Shown here one piece after another: positions 7,263 to 16,450 of a DNA stretch of 33,707 nt. Each line of letters opens with the position of its first letter. Position 1 is the first letter of the stretch. The stretch comes from an uncultured Lachnospira sp. (lineage in GTDB: Bacteria > Bacillota > Clostridia > Lachnospirales > Lachnospiraceae). The DNA is taken from contig CANRBP010000004.1 in the NCBI GenBank assembly GCA_947628875.1, positions 1 through 33,707 on the forward strand, in the 5' to 3' direction. The translations under genes and the position numbers were made by a program. The notes under the pieces were generated by a model, which did not search any database, had not been told where the DNA came from, and saw only the letters and a list, made by a program, of their open reading frames with translations.

Positions 7263-10200
7263 TTAATTTAAATTCTGCTTTCTGCGTCCCTTTATAAATA
7301 TTCCGGCCAGTCCCGTGCCGCTTGCGCATATTGCGGCAAGCCATAGCGCAATATTATTGCCATCGCCTGTCATCGGGCCTGGTTCCCTGAGAACGCTTCC
7401 GCATACAGTACATATGCCGTCTTTATACTGGTGGCCTGCGGCCTCTGCCTGACTGACAGTATAGGAATATCCGCAGCGGCTGCAGGTATATGTGGCATAT
7501 CCGGCTTCCGTGCATGTTGGAGGCGTTACGGACTCCTGATATTCATGATCAAGACGGCTGCCTGAAACCTTCCTTGTCTCAGTTGCTCCGCATTCTGTAC
7601 ATGTGCGTGTCTCCTCTGCATCTTCCGTACAGGTTGCAGGCTTTGTAACCTCATAATCCGTATAACTGTGTTCATGCTGCGGTGCCGCCGGCATATTTGA
7701 CATTACGGCAATCTCTCCGCGTTTTCTTTCTGCCTCAACAACTGACTCAGCGGCAAACTGAACGTCAACAATGGCGCTTGACGCCGTAAGGCTGGCAGCG
7801 TCAATTGCAATCTCCATACTGTGCTCATCTGTAATATTTAAATATTTTCCGCCAACGGAGACTGATTCAATCACATATCCGTCATCTGCCTGAACCGTTA
7901 ATGCTTTTTCTTCGCCCTCTGCCAATGTAAAGATAGTTTCCCCGCCGGCAATTTTGCCGCCTGTACTGTTTGTTACTATTACTGTCTTGGAATTCTGCAC
8001 GTTTCCGCTTCCATTATCCGCAATTGCAGCGACAGTAAACGGACTGAATGATTTACAGGTGATCACAAGGCCATACTGCGTGACCGCACAAGGGATTTCC
8101 TCTACATCAACTGTATTCCCTTCATTATCCTTTATAAAATGATACGCTTTAAAAACCACGCCGGCGTCATCAGGCCCATAACCTTCCGGGAATCCCAGCA
8201 TTACGCGCACGCCTTCCCCGGTCTGTACAACCTGCTTTTTACATACAGTCAGGCTTATATTGTATGTTGATGAGGAACGAATGTCAGTTCCCGGATTTTT
8301 ATCTTTTATCATATCCTCCTGCATCTGCTTCTGTGCCGGCGTGCTGTCGGTCACAACGAGCGCCATACGGTGCTTTAATTTTTCCGGAATAGGGTTGTTT
8401 TCACTGTCTGTCCAGCCGCTCATTGACAGGTCTGCATTTTCTATCAGAGTAGGCTTTGCATATACATTCCATTGGTATCCCTGCGAACGGTATGCACAGC
8501 AGGACGGCAGCGCGCTTGAATAATACACTGTCTCGATCGGCGCTTTTCCGCTTATCTTTCCGACCAGCCCCTGAACCTGCAGATTATAAAATGTTCCGTC
8601 ATCAATCCACATGGCGCTCGTCTGAAGGTCAAATGTAACCGTGCGCTTTCCATCCCACTTAAAGTTTTCCAGCTTTGAGTTGCTTAAGGCTGACTTATTT
8701 TCCGTATATTTTCCTTCCGTGTAGCAGTATGCATACATGGAAATACCCGGTTCCTGCCCGTCTGCTGCGATCAGATCATCATCATAAATTATTTCTACAT
8801 GATGGGTGACGCCCATTGTCAGCCGCCCTGTAGTTCCTGGCGTTGTTTTTTTCGGATAAGGCGGCGCCTTGTAAGTTCCTGTCGGATTATGCAGGAATTC
8901 TGTTGTTGCTGTCATCTTGAACGGATCACCCTGATAGTACAGATTATCCGGATTTGCCATATAATCCCCCGGAGCTCTGTCAGTGACTCCAAACTCCACA
9001 TATTCTACATGCGGCATATATAAACGCACATATTCAGGCGAATCCACAATGCCTGTCCCATCATATATTTCCGGCGTAATATACGCCCATTCGCTTGTTT
9101 CCCACTCGCCTGTATCTGCATCTATGTACTGGAATCTTGCCAGTATATAATAGCCTTTTTCAGCGGCAGCTGCATATCCCATTCCCTGGAAGCTTACATC
9201 ATATACGCCTGCAGGAATATCTTCGTATTCCCCATCTTTATTGTAGCGCACAGTCAGGCCATTTGTATAATGAGTCGTCTCCACGCCGAAATTTTCATAG
9301 GCAAGCTGCGGATATTCAAATTCATAATCTGCCTCTGACAAGATGCCGCTCGGCATATGCTGGTTGCCCATCAGAATCTGGCCCGCCAGCAGGTATTCTT
9401 TGTTTTCATGCCCGTCCAGTCCGTCCTGTCCGGCTTTACTGCTGACAGGATCGTCCATAGTTGCGTCTACGCCGTACCATTTGCCATCGATCTGCACATT
9501 GTTCCACATATGCAGCTCAACAACATTTTCCGAATGGCTGAAGCCGCCCTGTACCAGGATACACGGAATCCCAAGCCTGTCCAGTACTGATTTCAGTGCT
9601 CTCGCATAACCCTCGCAAACGCTTTCATGTTTTACAAGCGCGCCATATGATGTACGTATAAATCCGGCATTTTCCGGTTTGCATGCATCTTCCAGCCGAT
9701 ATGACGTATGGCTCGTAATGAACTCATGCACATATTCAACCTGCTTGGCATGCAGATTTTCTCCCTCGCCGGCCGTAATTGCCCCGGCCTCGCTGGCAAG
9801 CCGTGAAACCTCAGCCTCATACGCCGCAGCAGCTTCCTCTACCTCCTGCTGGCTTGCAAAACCTTCCGTATAATAATCGTCAGTTCTGCCAGCTCCAAGG
9901 TATACATGATAACGGCCATTCACGTCTGTCGTAACGCGGATCGACAATTTGGAAAAATCCACATAAAAAATATCCGGATAATCCATATAAAAAGCATCCC
10001 TGGCAGCGCCATACTCCGCAAGCAGATCGCCTGCGCCGCTCATGTACAATTCAACTTCTCCCTGCGTAAACAGAGGCTCCTCTCCGCCTGTCAGTTCAAA
10101 CGAACCGTTTCCGCTTTGGAATATCTTTTGCTCGTACATGCTGCACATTGCCGCATATATGTCGCGTTCGCCTTCTGTTTCTAACTGTTCGTAGAAATAT

Positions 10201-10337
10201 CGGCTTCCGTCAGCAAATTCAGCTGTATTTTGAGCTTCCGCCTGCACTTTAAATAAGCGCAGGCCCGGCGCCGCCACAATGGCAGATGCCATCATGCCTG
10301 CAATTAGCAGTCCTGCAATCCATTTTTTTGTTTTCAT
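7263..10337 (-). CDS. secreted transglutaminase-like domain protein with C-terminal TM anchor
   Basis: Signal peptide MKTKKWIAGLLIAGMMASAIVAAPG; 'ESVCEGYARALKSVLDRLGIPCILVQGG...HMWNNVQIDGKWYGVDATMDDP' Cys-His-Asp transglutaminase core; Cys-pair repeats (TCTEAGYATYTCSRCGYSYT); C-terminal PMTGDGNN-TM-KGRRKQ. Confidence 0.85.
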   Translation of the reverse strand: MKTKKWIAGLLIAGMMASAIVAAPGLRLFKVQAEAQNTAEFADGSRYFYEQLETEGERDIYAAMCSMYEQKIFQSGNGSFELTGGEEPLFTQGEVELYMSGAGDLLAEYGAARDAFYMDYPDIFYVDFSKLSIRVTTDVNGRYHVYLGAGRTDDYYTEGFASQQEVEEAAAAYEAEVSRLASEAGAITAGEGENLHAKQVEYVHEFITSHTSYRLEDACKPENAGFIRTSYGALVKHESVCEGYARALKSVLDRLGIPCILVQGGFSHSENVVELHMWNNVQIDGKWYGVDATMDDPVSSKAGQDGLDGHENKEYLLAGQILMGNQHMPSGILSEADYEFEYPQLAYENFGVETTHYTNGLTVRYNKDGEYEDIPAGVYDVSFQGMGYAAAAEKGYYILARFQYIDADTGEWETSEWAYITPEIYDGTGIVDSPEYVRLYMPHVEYVEFGVTDRAPGDYMANPDNLYYQGDPFKMTATTEFLHNPTGTYKAPPYPKKTTPGTTGRLTMGVTHHVEIIYDDDLIAADGQEPGISMYAYCYTEGKYTENKSALSNSKLENFKWDGKRTVTFDLQTSAMWIDDGTFYNLQVQGLVGKISGKAPIETVYYSSALPSCCAYRSQGYQWNVYAKPTLIENADLSMSGWTDSENNPIPEKLKHRMALVVTDSTPAQKQMQEDMIKDKNPGTDIRSSSTYNISLTVCKKQVVQTGEGVRVMLGFPEGYGPDDAGVVFKAYHFIKDNEGNTVDVEEIPCAVTQYGLVITCKSFSPFTVAAIADNGSGNVQNSKTVIVTNSTGGKIAGGETIFTLAEGEEKALTVQADDGYVIESVSVGGKYLNITDEHSMEIAIDAASLTASSAIVDVQFAAESVVEAERKRGEIAVMSNMPAAPQHEHSYTDYEVTKPATCTEDAEETRTCTECGATETRKVSGSRLDHEYQESVTPPTCTEAGYATYTCSRCGYSYTVSQAEAAGHQYKDGICTVCGSVLREPGPMTGDGNNIALWLAAICASGTGLAGIFIKGRRKQNLN

Positions 10338-10482
10338 GGCTTTCCTCCTCATGTTATTTATCTGTTTCATTTTTATATTTTAAAATTAAATTTATTTCCC
10401 CTAAAAGTCAAGCTTCCTGATGGATTTTCTGTGTTTTTTTGCATATCCGGCAAATGTCCGCCTGTATCGCAAAACCATGCCT

Positions 10483-11688
10483 TTACTCTGCATTGCCTGA
10501 ATCATATAAATCTTTTAGTTTTCTGAATGCGCCGAAAGAACGTTTGATCATATCCGTATCTACGCAATACGAAATGCGCACATATCCGGGGCAGCCGAAA
10601 TCAGTCGCCGGCACCAGCAGAAGATCCAGTTTCTTTGCCTGCTCGCAAAAAGCATCCGCATCGAGTTCCAGCGCCTGCACAAACATGTAAAAAGCGCCCT
10701 GCGGCTTAAAACATTTATATCCAAGCTCTGTCAATCCTTCATATAGCAAATCTCTGTTCTCTTTATATAAAAGTATATTTCCGGTCTGGCCCGTGCATCT
10801 TGCGATTACTTTCTGCATCATGCTCGGCGCGCATACATACCCCAAAGCCCGTCCTGCGCCACAAACAGCAGCATATATCTCGCGGCTTTCATCTGCTTCA
10901 GCCGGTACAAGCACATAACCAATGCGCTCGCCTGGAAGCGAAAGCGATTTGCTGTATGAATAACAAACTAATGTATTTTTATAATATTTCGTAACAAACG
11001 GCACTTCAACTCCGTCATAGACAATCTCTCGATAAGGTTCGTCTGTTATTATATAAACAGGCCTTCCAAATTCCTTTGATTTTTCCTCAAGGATTGATGC
11101 CAGTTTCTCAATTGTCTGTGCAGAATAAACCGCACCGGAAGGATTGTTCGGCGAATTGATGATCACGCCTCTTGTATGAGGCGTCAGCGTCTTCAGCAGT
11201 TCTTCAAAATTTATCTGAAATGACTGCGTGTCCGGACTGACTACTTTCAGGCTGGCGCCGGCCGCATTCACAAAAACCTTGTATTCCGGAAAATACGGCG
11301 CCAATGCTATAAATTCATCGTCTGCCGATGATGTTAGCGCCCGGAAGCATATGCATAACGCTGCGGCTGCGCCCACTGTCATATAAAAATCTTCCGCCTT
11401 AAATGATGTATCGTATGTCCGGTTTAAGTAACCGGCGATCGCCTGCCTTGTCTCCTGATCTCCCTGCGCCGATGTATAGCCGTGCAGCGAAAGAGAATCT
11501 AATTCCTCTGTCAGGCTGCGTATAACTTCATTTACGCATGAAGGCGCAGGCACAGTCGGATTCCCAAGGCTGAAATCATATACGTTCTCACTGCCAATAA
11601 CAGCCGCACGCTGTTTCCCATATTCAAATAACTCCCGTATAGTGGAGCGTTTGCTCCCTAATTCATGCATTTTTTCAGATACGATCAT
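10483..11688 (-). CDS. pyridoxal phosphate-dependent aminotransferase, class I/II
   Basis: 'YDFSLGNPTVPAP', 'GVIINSPNNPSGAVYS', 'YIITDEPYREIVYDG', 'CYSYSKSLSLPGERIGYV' (PLP Lys). Start taken at MIVSEKMHELG. Confidence 0.9.
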   Translation of the reverse strand: MIVSEKMHELGSKRSTIRELFEYGKQRAAVIGSENVYDFSLGNPTVPAPSCVNEVIRSLTEELDSLSLHGYTSAQGDQETRQAIAGYLNRTYDTSFKAEDFYMTVGAAAALCICFRALTSSADDEFIALAPYFPEYKVFVNAAGASLKVVSPDTQSFQINFEELLKTLTPHTRGVIINSPNNPSGAVYSAQTIEKLASILEEKSKEFGRPVYIITDEPYREIVYDGVEVPFVTKYYKNTLVCYSYSKSLSLPGERIGYVLVPAEADESREIYAAVCGAGRALGYVCAPSMMQKVIARCTGQTGNILLYKENRDLLYEGLTELGYKCFKPQGAFYMFVQALELDADAFCEQAKKLDLLLVPATDFGCPGYVRISYCVDTDMIKRSFGAFRKLKDLYDSGNAE

Positions 11689-11851
11689 TTTCGTCCTCCA
11701 TATTATAAAACATTTATAAAGCATAAAAGCTTTATCTATTATAAAACAATGGCGCCGTCTTGTACATATTTTTATACATTTCAGTTTTCTGTTTTTTATA
11801 ATATGCCAAATATATGTTCTTTTTTTCATGTTTTAGAATTAAGATTTTTTC

Positions 11852-12175
11852 TGAACTGAGTTCACTTTTGGCATAAAGATATTTTTGAACCCAGTTCACT
11901 TTTGGCATATAAAATTTTTTGAACTCAGTTCACTTTTATATAAAATTTTTCCAGATTAAATTTATTTTTTCTTTCATTGATTTTTTTGAACTCAGTTCAC
12001 TTTTTATATTAAAATTTTTTGAATCGGCATTATCATATATTTCTTAAAACATGAATATATTATAGTAATCCGTTATTAAAATTATGAAACTCTAAAATTC
12101 TGAAACTCAAAAAATTAAATAAACTTGATTTTAGGAGAATATCATGTATAATAAATTTAAAGTGAACTCAGTTCA
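11852..12175. promoter_or_regulatory. array of five TGAACTNAGTTCA palindromes upstream of parA (putative operator/centromere)
   Basis: Sites at 11852-11864 (TGAACTGAGTTCA), 11886-11898 (TGAACCCAGTTCA), 11920-11932, 11987-11999, 12163-12175 (TGAACTCAGTTCA); start-to-start spacing 34, 34, 67 bp, then one in the parA leader. Confidence 0.88.
12125..12152 (+). promoter_or_regulatory. candidate parA promoter
   Basis: TTGATT-16 bp-TATAAT, with the fifth palindrome at about +5 to +17. Confidence 0.5.
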
Positions 12176-12206
12176 AAAAAAATCAAAACACAAAGGAAGG
12201 GCAATT

Positions 12207-13034
12207 ATGTCACAAGTTATCAGCCTTATTAATGAAAAAGGGGGAGTTGGCAAATCTACATCAGCTATAACTATTGCGCAAATTTTGGCGATAGCACGAT
12301 ACAAGGTGCTTCTCATTGATCTTGACCCCCAAATGAACACAACAAAAATGTTCGGGCAAGATGGAGGCAATCCGGGCATCAACTACGAACATTTGTTTTG
12401 TGAAAAACAGCTCAGGCCTGATGCCGTGCTGGAATTTACATGTCCGACAGAATATGAAAATATTTCAATACTGTCTGCATCAAGGGAATTAAGCGCCATT
12501 GTCTATAAGATCTATGAACGCAGCAAGGAAGGGGCAGTGGAGCTGATTTTAAAATATAATTTAGGCCTGCTGAAAGAATTATATGACTATATAATTGTCG
12601 ATAACTCGCCGTTTAAATCGTACCTGACTACCTGTGCCATGTGCGCAAGCGACAAAGTGCTTACGCCTATCTGCGTTGATAATTTTTCCTACGATGGACT
12701 TATGTCGCTTATAGACATTATCGATGCGCTTAACGGAAAATACTCGCTGTCCATTGAATTTGCAGGCATTTTTATGACGCGCGTAGCCGGACGGACTACA
12801 TTATTCAGGCAGATGTTTGAAAGCTACGAAAATATGTTCGGTGATAAATTTCTTCCTGTATCCATTCGCAACTGTATCGCCGTCAGCGAGTCAAACACAA
12901 CATTTGAACCGCTTCTTACATATGACAAACGCTGCACTGCGGCACAGGATTACATTGAACTGGTCAATTACCTTAAACTGATGGATTCGCAGCATTTCAA
13001 CAGCCTTGAAAAATATATGAAAGGAGGAAAATAA
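12207..13034 (+). CDS. parA: ParA-family partition ATPase
   Basis: MSQVISLINEKGGVGKSTSAITIAQILA...VLLIDLDPQMNTTKMFG: deviant Walker A KGGVGKST and DLDPQ; AAGGAAGGG SD before ATG 12207. Confidence 0.9.
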   Translation: MSQVISLINEKGGVGKSTSAITIAQILAIARYKVLLIDLDPQMNTTKMFGQDGGNPGINYEHLFCEKQLRPDAVLEFTCPTEYENISILSASRELSAIVYKIYERSKEGAVELILKYNLGLLKELYDYIIVDNSPFKSYLTTCAMCASDKVLTPICVDNFSYDGLMSLIDIIDALNGKYSLSIEFAGIFMTRVAGRTTLFRQMFESYENMFGDKFLPVSIRNCIAVSESNTTFEPLLTYDKRCTAAQDYIELVNYLKLMDSQHFNSLEKYMKGGK

Positions 13035-14236
13035 TGGCTAAAAAAACTTTTAGCGCCGGCATGACAAAAACCGGCGTCCTTGATAACGCTGGAGGGGAGA
13101 AACTGAAAGAACTCCAGGCAAAGACACAATATAATTTCCAATATATCCCGAAAGACCGCATTATTTCCAATCCTAAAAATGAAAAATATACGCAGGACGG
13201 AATAGATTCTTTAATGGAAAGCATTATGGTCAATGGCCTGCGGCACAACCTGTCCGTGCTCTATGATGCCGACCAAGATGTATACAGGCTTGTCTCAGGC
13301 GAAAGGCGCTACCATGCTATCATGAAAATGCCTGAACAGGACTACAATACGCTTTTTCCTGCCGGAATCCCGTGTAAAGTCGAAAAGTCCGACATAAGCG
13401 AGATTGATGAAGAGATTATGCTTATTTCAGCAAACCATGATGTCCGTGAATCCTCCATGGAGGTAAAGCGCTGGGAAGTTTCACGCCTCAAGGAACTCTA
13501 CGAAGCCAAAAAACTGAAAGGCGAAATCAGGAATATAAATGCTGAAATCGCCAAACAGCTCAATATCTCTGAGCGGCAGGCAAGAAAATATACAACCGCA
13601 GAAAATTTAATCCCGGAATTGAGCGAGCTGCTGAATGAAAACGGCATTGATCTGAATCAGGCGGACAAATTCGGAAAGCTCGATGAAGATGCGCAGAAAA
13701 GCATACTTAACATTATAAAAAACAGCGGAAGTATCGACAATGCGGAATTCCAGTCCATAAAAAAGCTTTCCGAAGAGCGTGCAGCCGAGGCGAAGCAGTA
13801 CCGTCAGGCACTTGAAAACGCAAATGCCCAGATCGCCGAAAAAGAAAGCACCGTCCGTTTCCTTGAGAATAAAATAAACGAACTTGAAAAAACGCCAGCT
13901 GCCTCAAAAAGCCGTGAAGAGCTTGAAGCAGAGATACGCTATATAACGGAGGCAAAGGACAAGGCTGAAAAAGAGCGTGCAAAGCTGCAGACGAATATTG
14001 AAAAAATGAAGCAGCAGCAGCGTGAGAAGGAGGCTCGCCAGACGGAAGTGTCTGATGCGGAGCTGAAACGAATATCTCTTATTGCAAAAACCGAACTGGC
14101 GCTCACGGAACTTGAAAATAAATTTGATATCTTAAAGAATAACAAATCTGTCATACGCGCCGATCAGGATATTAAAATCCGGGTTGAGATATTAAAAAGA
14201 CGCTTTGAGGATCTTCTGGCTGATCTGTCTTCTTAA
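13034..14236 (+). CDS. parB: ParB-family partition protein with long C-terminal coiled coil
   Basis: 'YRLVSGERRYHAIMKM' (ParB GERR box), HTH 'IAKQLNISERQARKYTTAENL', long heptad-like region; start overlaps parA stop (TAATG). Confidence 0.88.
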   Translation: MAKKTFSAGMTKTGVLDNAGGEKLKELQAKTQYNFQYIPKDRIISNPKNEKYTQDGIDSLMESIMVNGLRHNLSVLYDADQDVYRLVSGERRYHAIMKMPEQDYNTLFPAGIPCKVEKSDISEIDEEIMLISANHDVRESSMEVKRWEVSRLKELYEAKKLKGEIRNINAEIAKQLNISERQARKYTTAENLIPELSELLNENGIDLNQADKFGKLDEDAQKSILNIIKNSGSIDNAEFQSIKKLSEERAAEAKQYRQALENANAQIAEKESTVRFLENKINELEKTPAASKSREELEAEIRYITEAKDKAEKERAKLQTNIEKMKQQQREKEARQTEVSDAELKRISLIAKTELALTELENKFDILKNNKSVIRADQDIKIRVEILKRRFEDLLADLSS

Positions 14237-14364
14237 AATTTATTGAGGCATATCCGTTTGGCACATATAATATATAAAATGCAGAAATTTTAAAATATAT
14301 ATAATATTTTATAGTGCAGTATTATACAGTACAATATTAATAAAACAGATATTGGTAAAACAGG

Positions 14365-14391
14365 CCAGCTGTATTGCGCAGATACAGCTGG
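14365..14391. repeat. hairpin downstream of parB
   Basis: CCAGCTGTAT-TGCGCAG-ATACAGCTGG 10-bp perfect stem; followed by AAAAATCC...GGATTTTT inverted repeat to about 14466. Confidence 0.6.
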
Positions 14392-14714
14392 TTAAAGCCT
14401 GATACGGCGGTTGGCTTTTTGAAAAATCCGCGCCGGAAAGTGCCGGGTGCAGGCAGGATTTTTGGCGGAAGAAGTTTATTTTTTCCGCAGAACGGAAGTA
14501 AATTTTCCTTCAAAAGTCGTTTTTTTTACAAAAAATGTAGAAAACTTTCCATATGTGGAAAAATTTTATCTGATTTTGAATCGTATTTTTTCAAAGCTTT
14601 AATTTTATTTGTATATAATTCAAATTATAAGCATACAAAACGGATAAAAAATAATAATGGCGCGAAAAAACGGAAAAAAATAAGGAAAAAAGCGCACAAA
14701 AAGAAGGCCGCAGG

Positions 14715-15899
14715 TCATGCAGCCTGATGGGAAGATGACAATCTGGATATTATCGCGGTCCGGAGCAGGCCGCCCAGGTTCACAACGTTGCGCCCATGCA
14801 GCATGTATGTTTTATAAATCTGGCAGAAAGCGTCCATAACATGATCATATGAGTATTGAAGCGCAAGCTGCGCCATATCTTCAAATTCAAAGTCCCGTAT
14901 GCATATCAGCCGGTATTCGCGCACTGACGGAACGTCAAAGAACGCAGCATAGTCAGGCGGAACCGAATTGCTGCTGTTCATATAAATTACAGTTTCATTG
15001 AACTCTTTCATGAAATCCTGAAACATGCAAATATACCGATCATAGCATTCCTGTTTCTGTTTGCGCGCATTGAATGCATCGCGTATTTCAAAACGTACAT
15101 TAGAGCCGTTAAAAGAAATGTCAAAAATCCGGCTGGCAGGCTGCACTGCCTGGCGAATGAGGCAGGGCTTGCAGTAATCAGGCAGGAAGCGCCTGAGCTC
15201 CTGATAAGTTTTTGAGACGGCTGTAAACGGCCCTTTCGCATTGAGGCTGTCAAGTTCAACCAGCTCCCTGAGATGGAGGCGCAGCGAAATAAGGCTGTCC
15301 AGCGAAAGCAGCTGCTCAAGAAGCGGCTTTGACAGCACCAGAAATCCGCGGCCGCCCCGTGCGGCAGGCAGGTAATACTGCTCGTAATCGGTGATGCACA
15401 GGTTGATGCAGTGAGGGGATACCTTGCAATAAGAAATATAAGAATAATTCTTTAAAATTTCAAGGTTGTTTTTTACAGTTTTGATGTCACAGCCAAGGCG
15501 CGCGCCAAGCTGGCTTAAATCAATTCCCGATATAATGCCGAAACGGTCAGGGTGATAAAAATGCAGAAGCAAAAAAAGCCTGATAGCATTTGATTTCAGC
15601 CTTGGCTTATATCCGTAACGGTTTTTCTCGTTATGGTAGACCTTTTTGCATACGGCTTTTTTGACAAGCGTTTTATTTGGACAATTATTGCAGGCATTTT
15701 GAGCAGATTCGTAAATTTCCGACCCTTCAGGAAAATTCTGAACCAGCGCGCGGTATTTGCAGTCTGAACAGGACGGCGCATTATAGTCAATAACGTCTGT
15801 ATGATCCTCTATGATTTCAGTATAATTTTTTTGAAGGCCGAGTGACTGCAGGAGTACCGCTTTACCGATATTTGCGAAATTATCCAAATTTTTCACCAC
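14715..15899 (-). CDS. unknown protein with Cys-rich (putative zinc) motif and winged-helix-like segment; possible replication/regulatory protein
   Basis: 394 aa; 'CSDCKYRALVQNFPEGSEIYESAQNACNNCPNK' double CxxC; 'IDLSQLGARLGCDIKTVKNNLEILKNYSYISYC' HTH-like. Start ambiguous (GTG at 15899, or TTG slightly downstream of AAAGGTGG). Iterons lie directly upstream. Confidence 0.65.
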   Translation of the reverse strand: MVKNLDNFANIGKAVLLQSLGLQKNYTEIIEDHTDVIDYNAPSCSDCKYRALVQNFPEGSEIYESAQNACNNCPNKTLVKKAVCKKVYHNEKNRYGYKPRLKSNAIRLFLLLHFYHPDRFGIISGIDLSQLGARLGCDIKTVKNNLEILKNYSYISYCKVSPHCINLCITDYEQYYLPAARGGRGFLVLSKPLLEQLLSLDSLISLRLHLRELVELDSLNAKGPFTAVSKTYQELRRFLPDYCKPCLIRQAVQPASRIFDISFNGSNVRFEIRDAFNARKQKQECYDRYICMFQDFMKEFNETVIYMNSSNSVPPDYAAFFDVPSVREYRLICIRDFEFEDMAQLALQYSYDHVMDAFCQIYKTYMLHGRNVVNLGGLLRTAIISRLSSSHQAA

Positions 15900-15951
15900 C
15901 TTTCCATGCTTAATTTAGCAGTTTTTGGTGATAAAAATCAAATCCGGGTTT

Positions 15952-16400
15952 TTTACTTGATATCTATCGACAAATTGAAGAAAAAGCATTTTATTACGCC
16001 GTAATTGTCTACATTTTTTGGCGATAAGCAAAATTTACTCTAAATTTATCTACACAATTTCTTTAAAAATTTTGATTGTAGACTTAAAACTTAGATTTTG
16101 TGATGTTTACTCCAAATTTATCTACATCTTGATAAAGCGCTCAGCCAGGCGGTTCGCAGGCCTCATAATGACAGCTGTTATTACACTGGAAATGTAGACA
16201 TTTTGATTCGGATATGCCGGAAAAAATGTAGATGGCGGATTTAAAAGCAGGAAAAATATTATTGATAAAAAACATAGTATTTGATAGAAATAAATAAAAT
16301 CATGATTTTACTCTGATTTTATCTACATTTTTAAATTTTACTACTGTTTTATCTACATTTGAGCTTTTGCATCGGATAATTTACTCCAAATATGTCTACA
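15952..16400. repeat. iteron array, consensus ~TTTACTCYAAATTTATCTACA
   Basis: Direct copies at 15952-15972 (degenerate), 15993-16013, 16034-16054, 16106-16126, 16307-16327, 16337-16357, 16380-16400; weaker inverted copies near 16077, 16193, 16227 (TGTAGA...). Confidence 0.88.
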
Positions 16401-16450
16401 TTCTGCCGCGCAAGCACATGCAGAAGCAGAAGGGCAGGGGAAAACCCTGC

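Noticed and set aside
11701-11748. Direct repeat TATTATAAAACA upstream of the aminotransferase
   Set aside because: Short, AT-rich, only two copies in an AT-rich leader; could be a regulator site but not distinguishable from chance.
14374-14727. 117-aa plus-strand ORF with Lys-rich, histone-H1-like tail
   Set aside because: Tail arises from an A-rich intergenic stretch and it starts within a hairpin; no SD, no recognisable domain.
15945-16410. CRISPR array
   Set aside because: Repeats are ~21 bp, degenerate, irregularly spaced and partly inverted, with no cas genes: iterons fit better.
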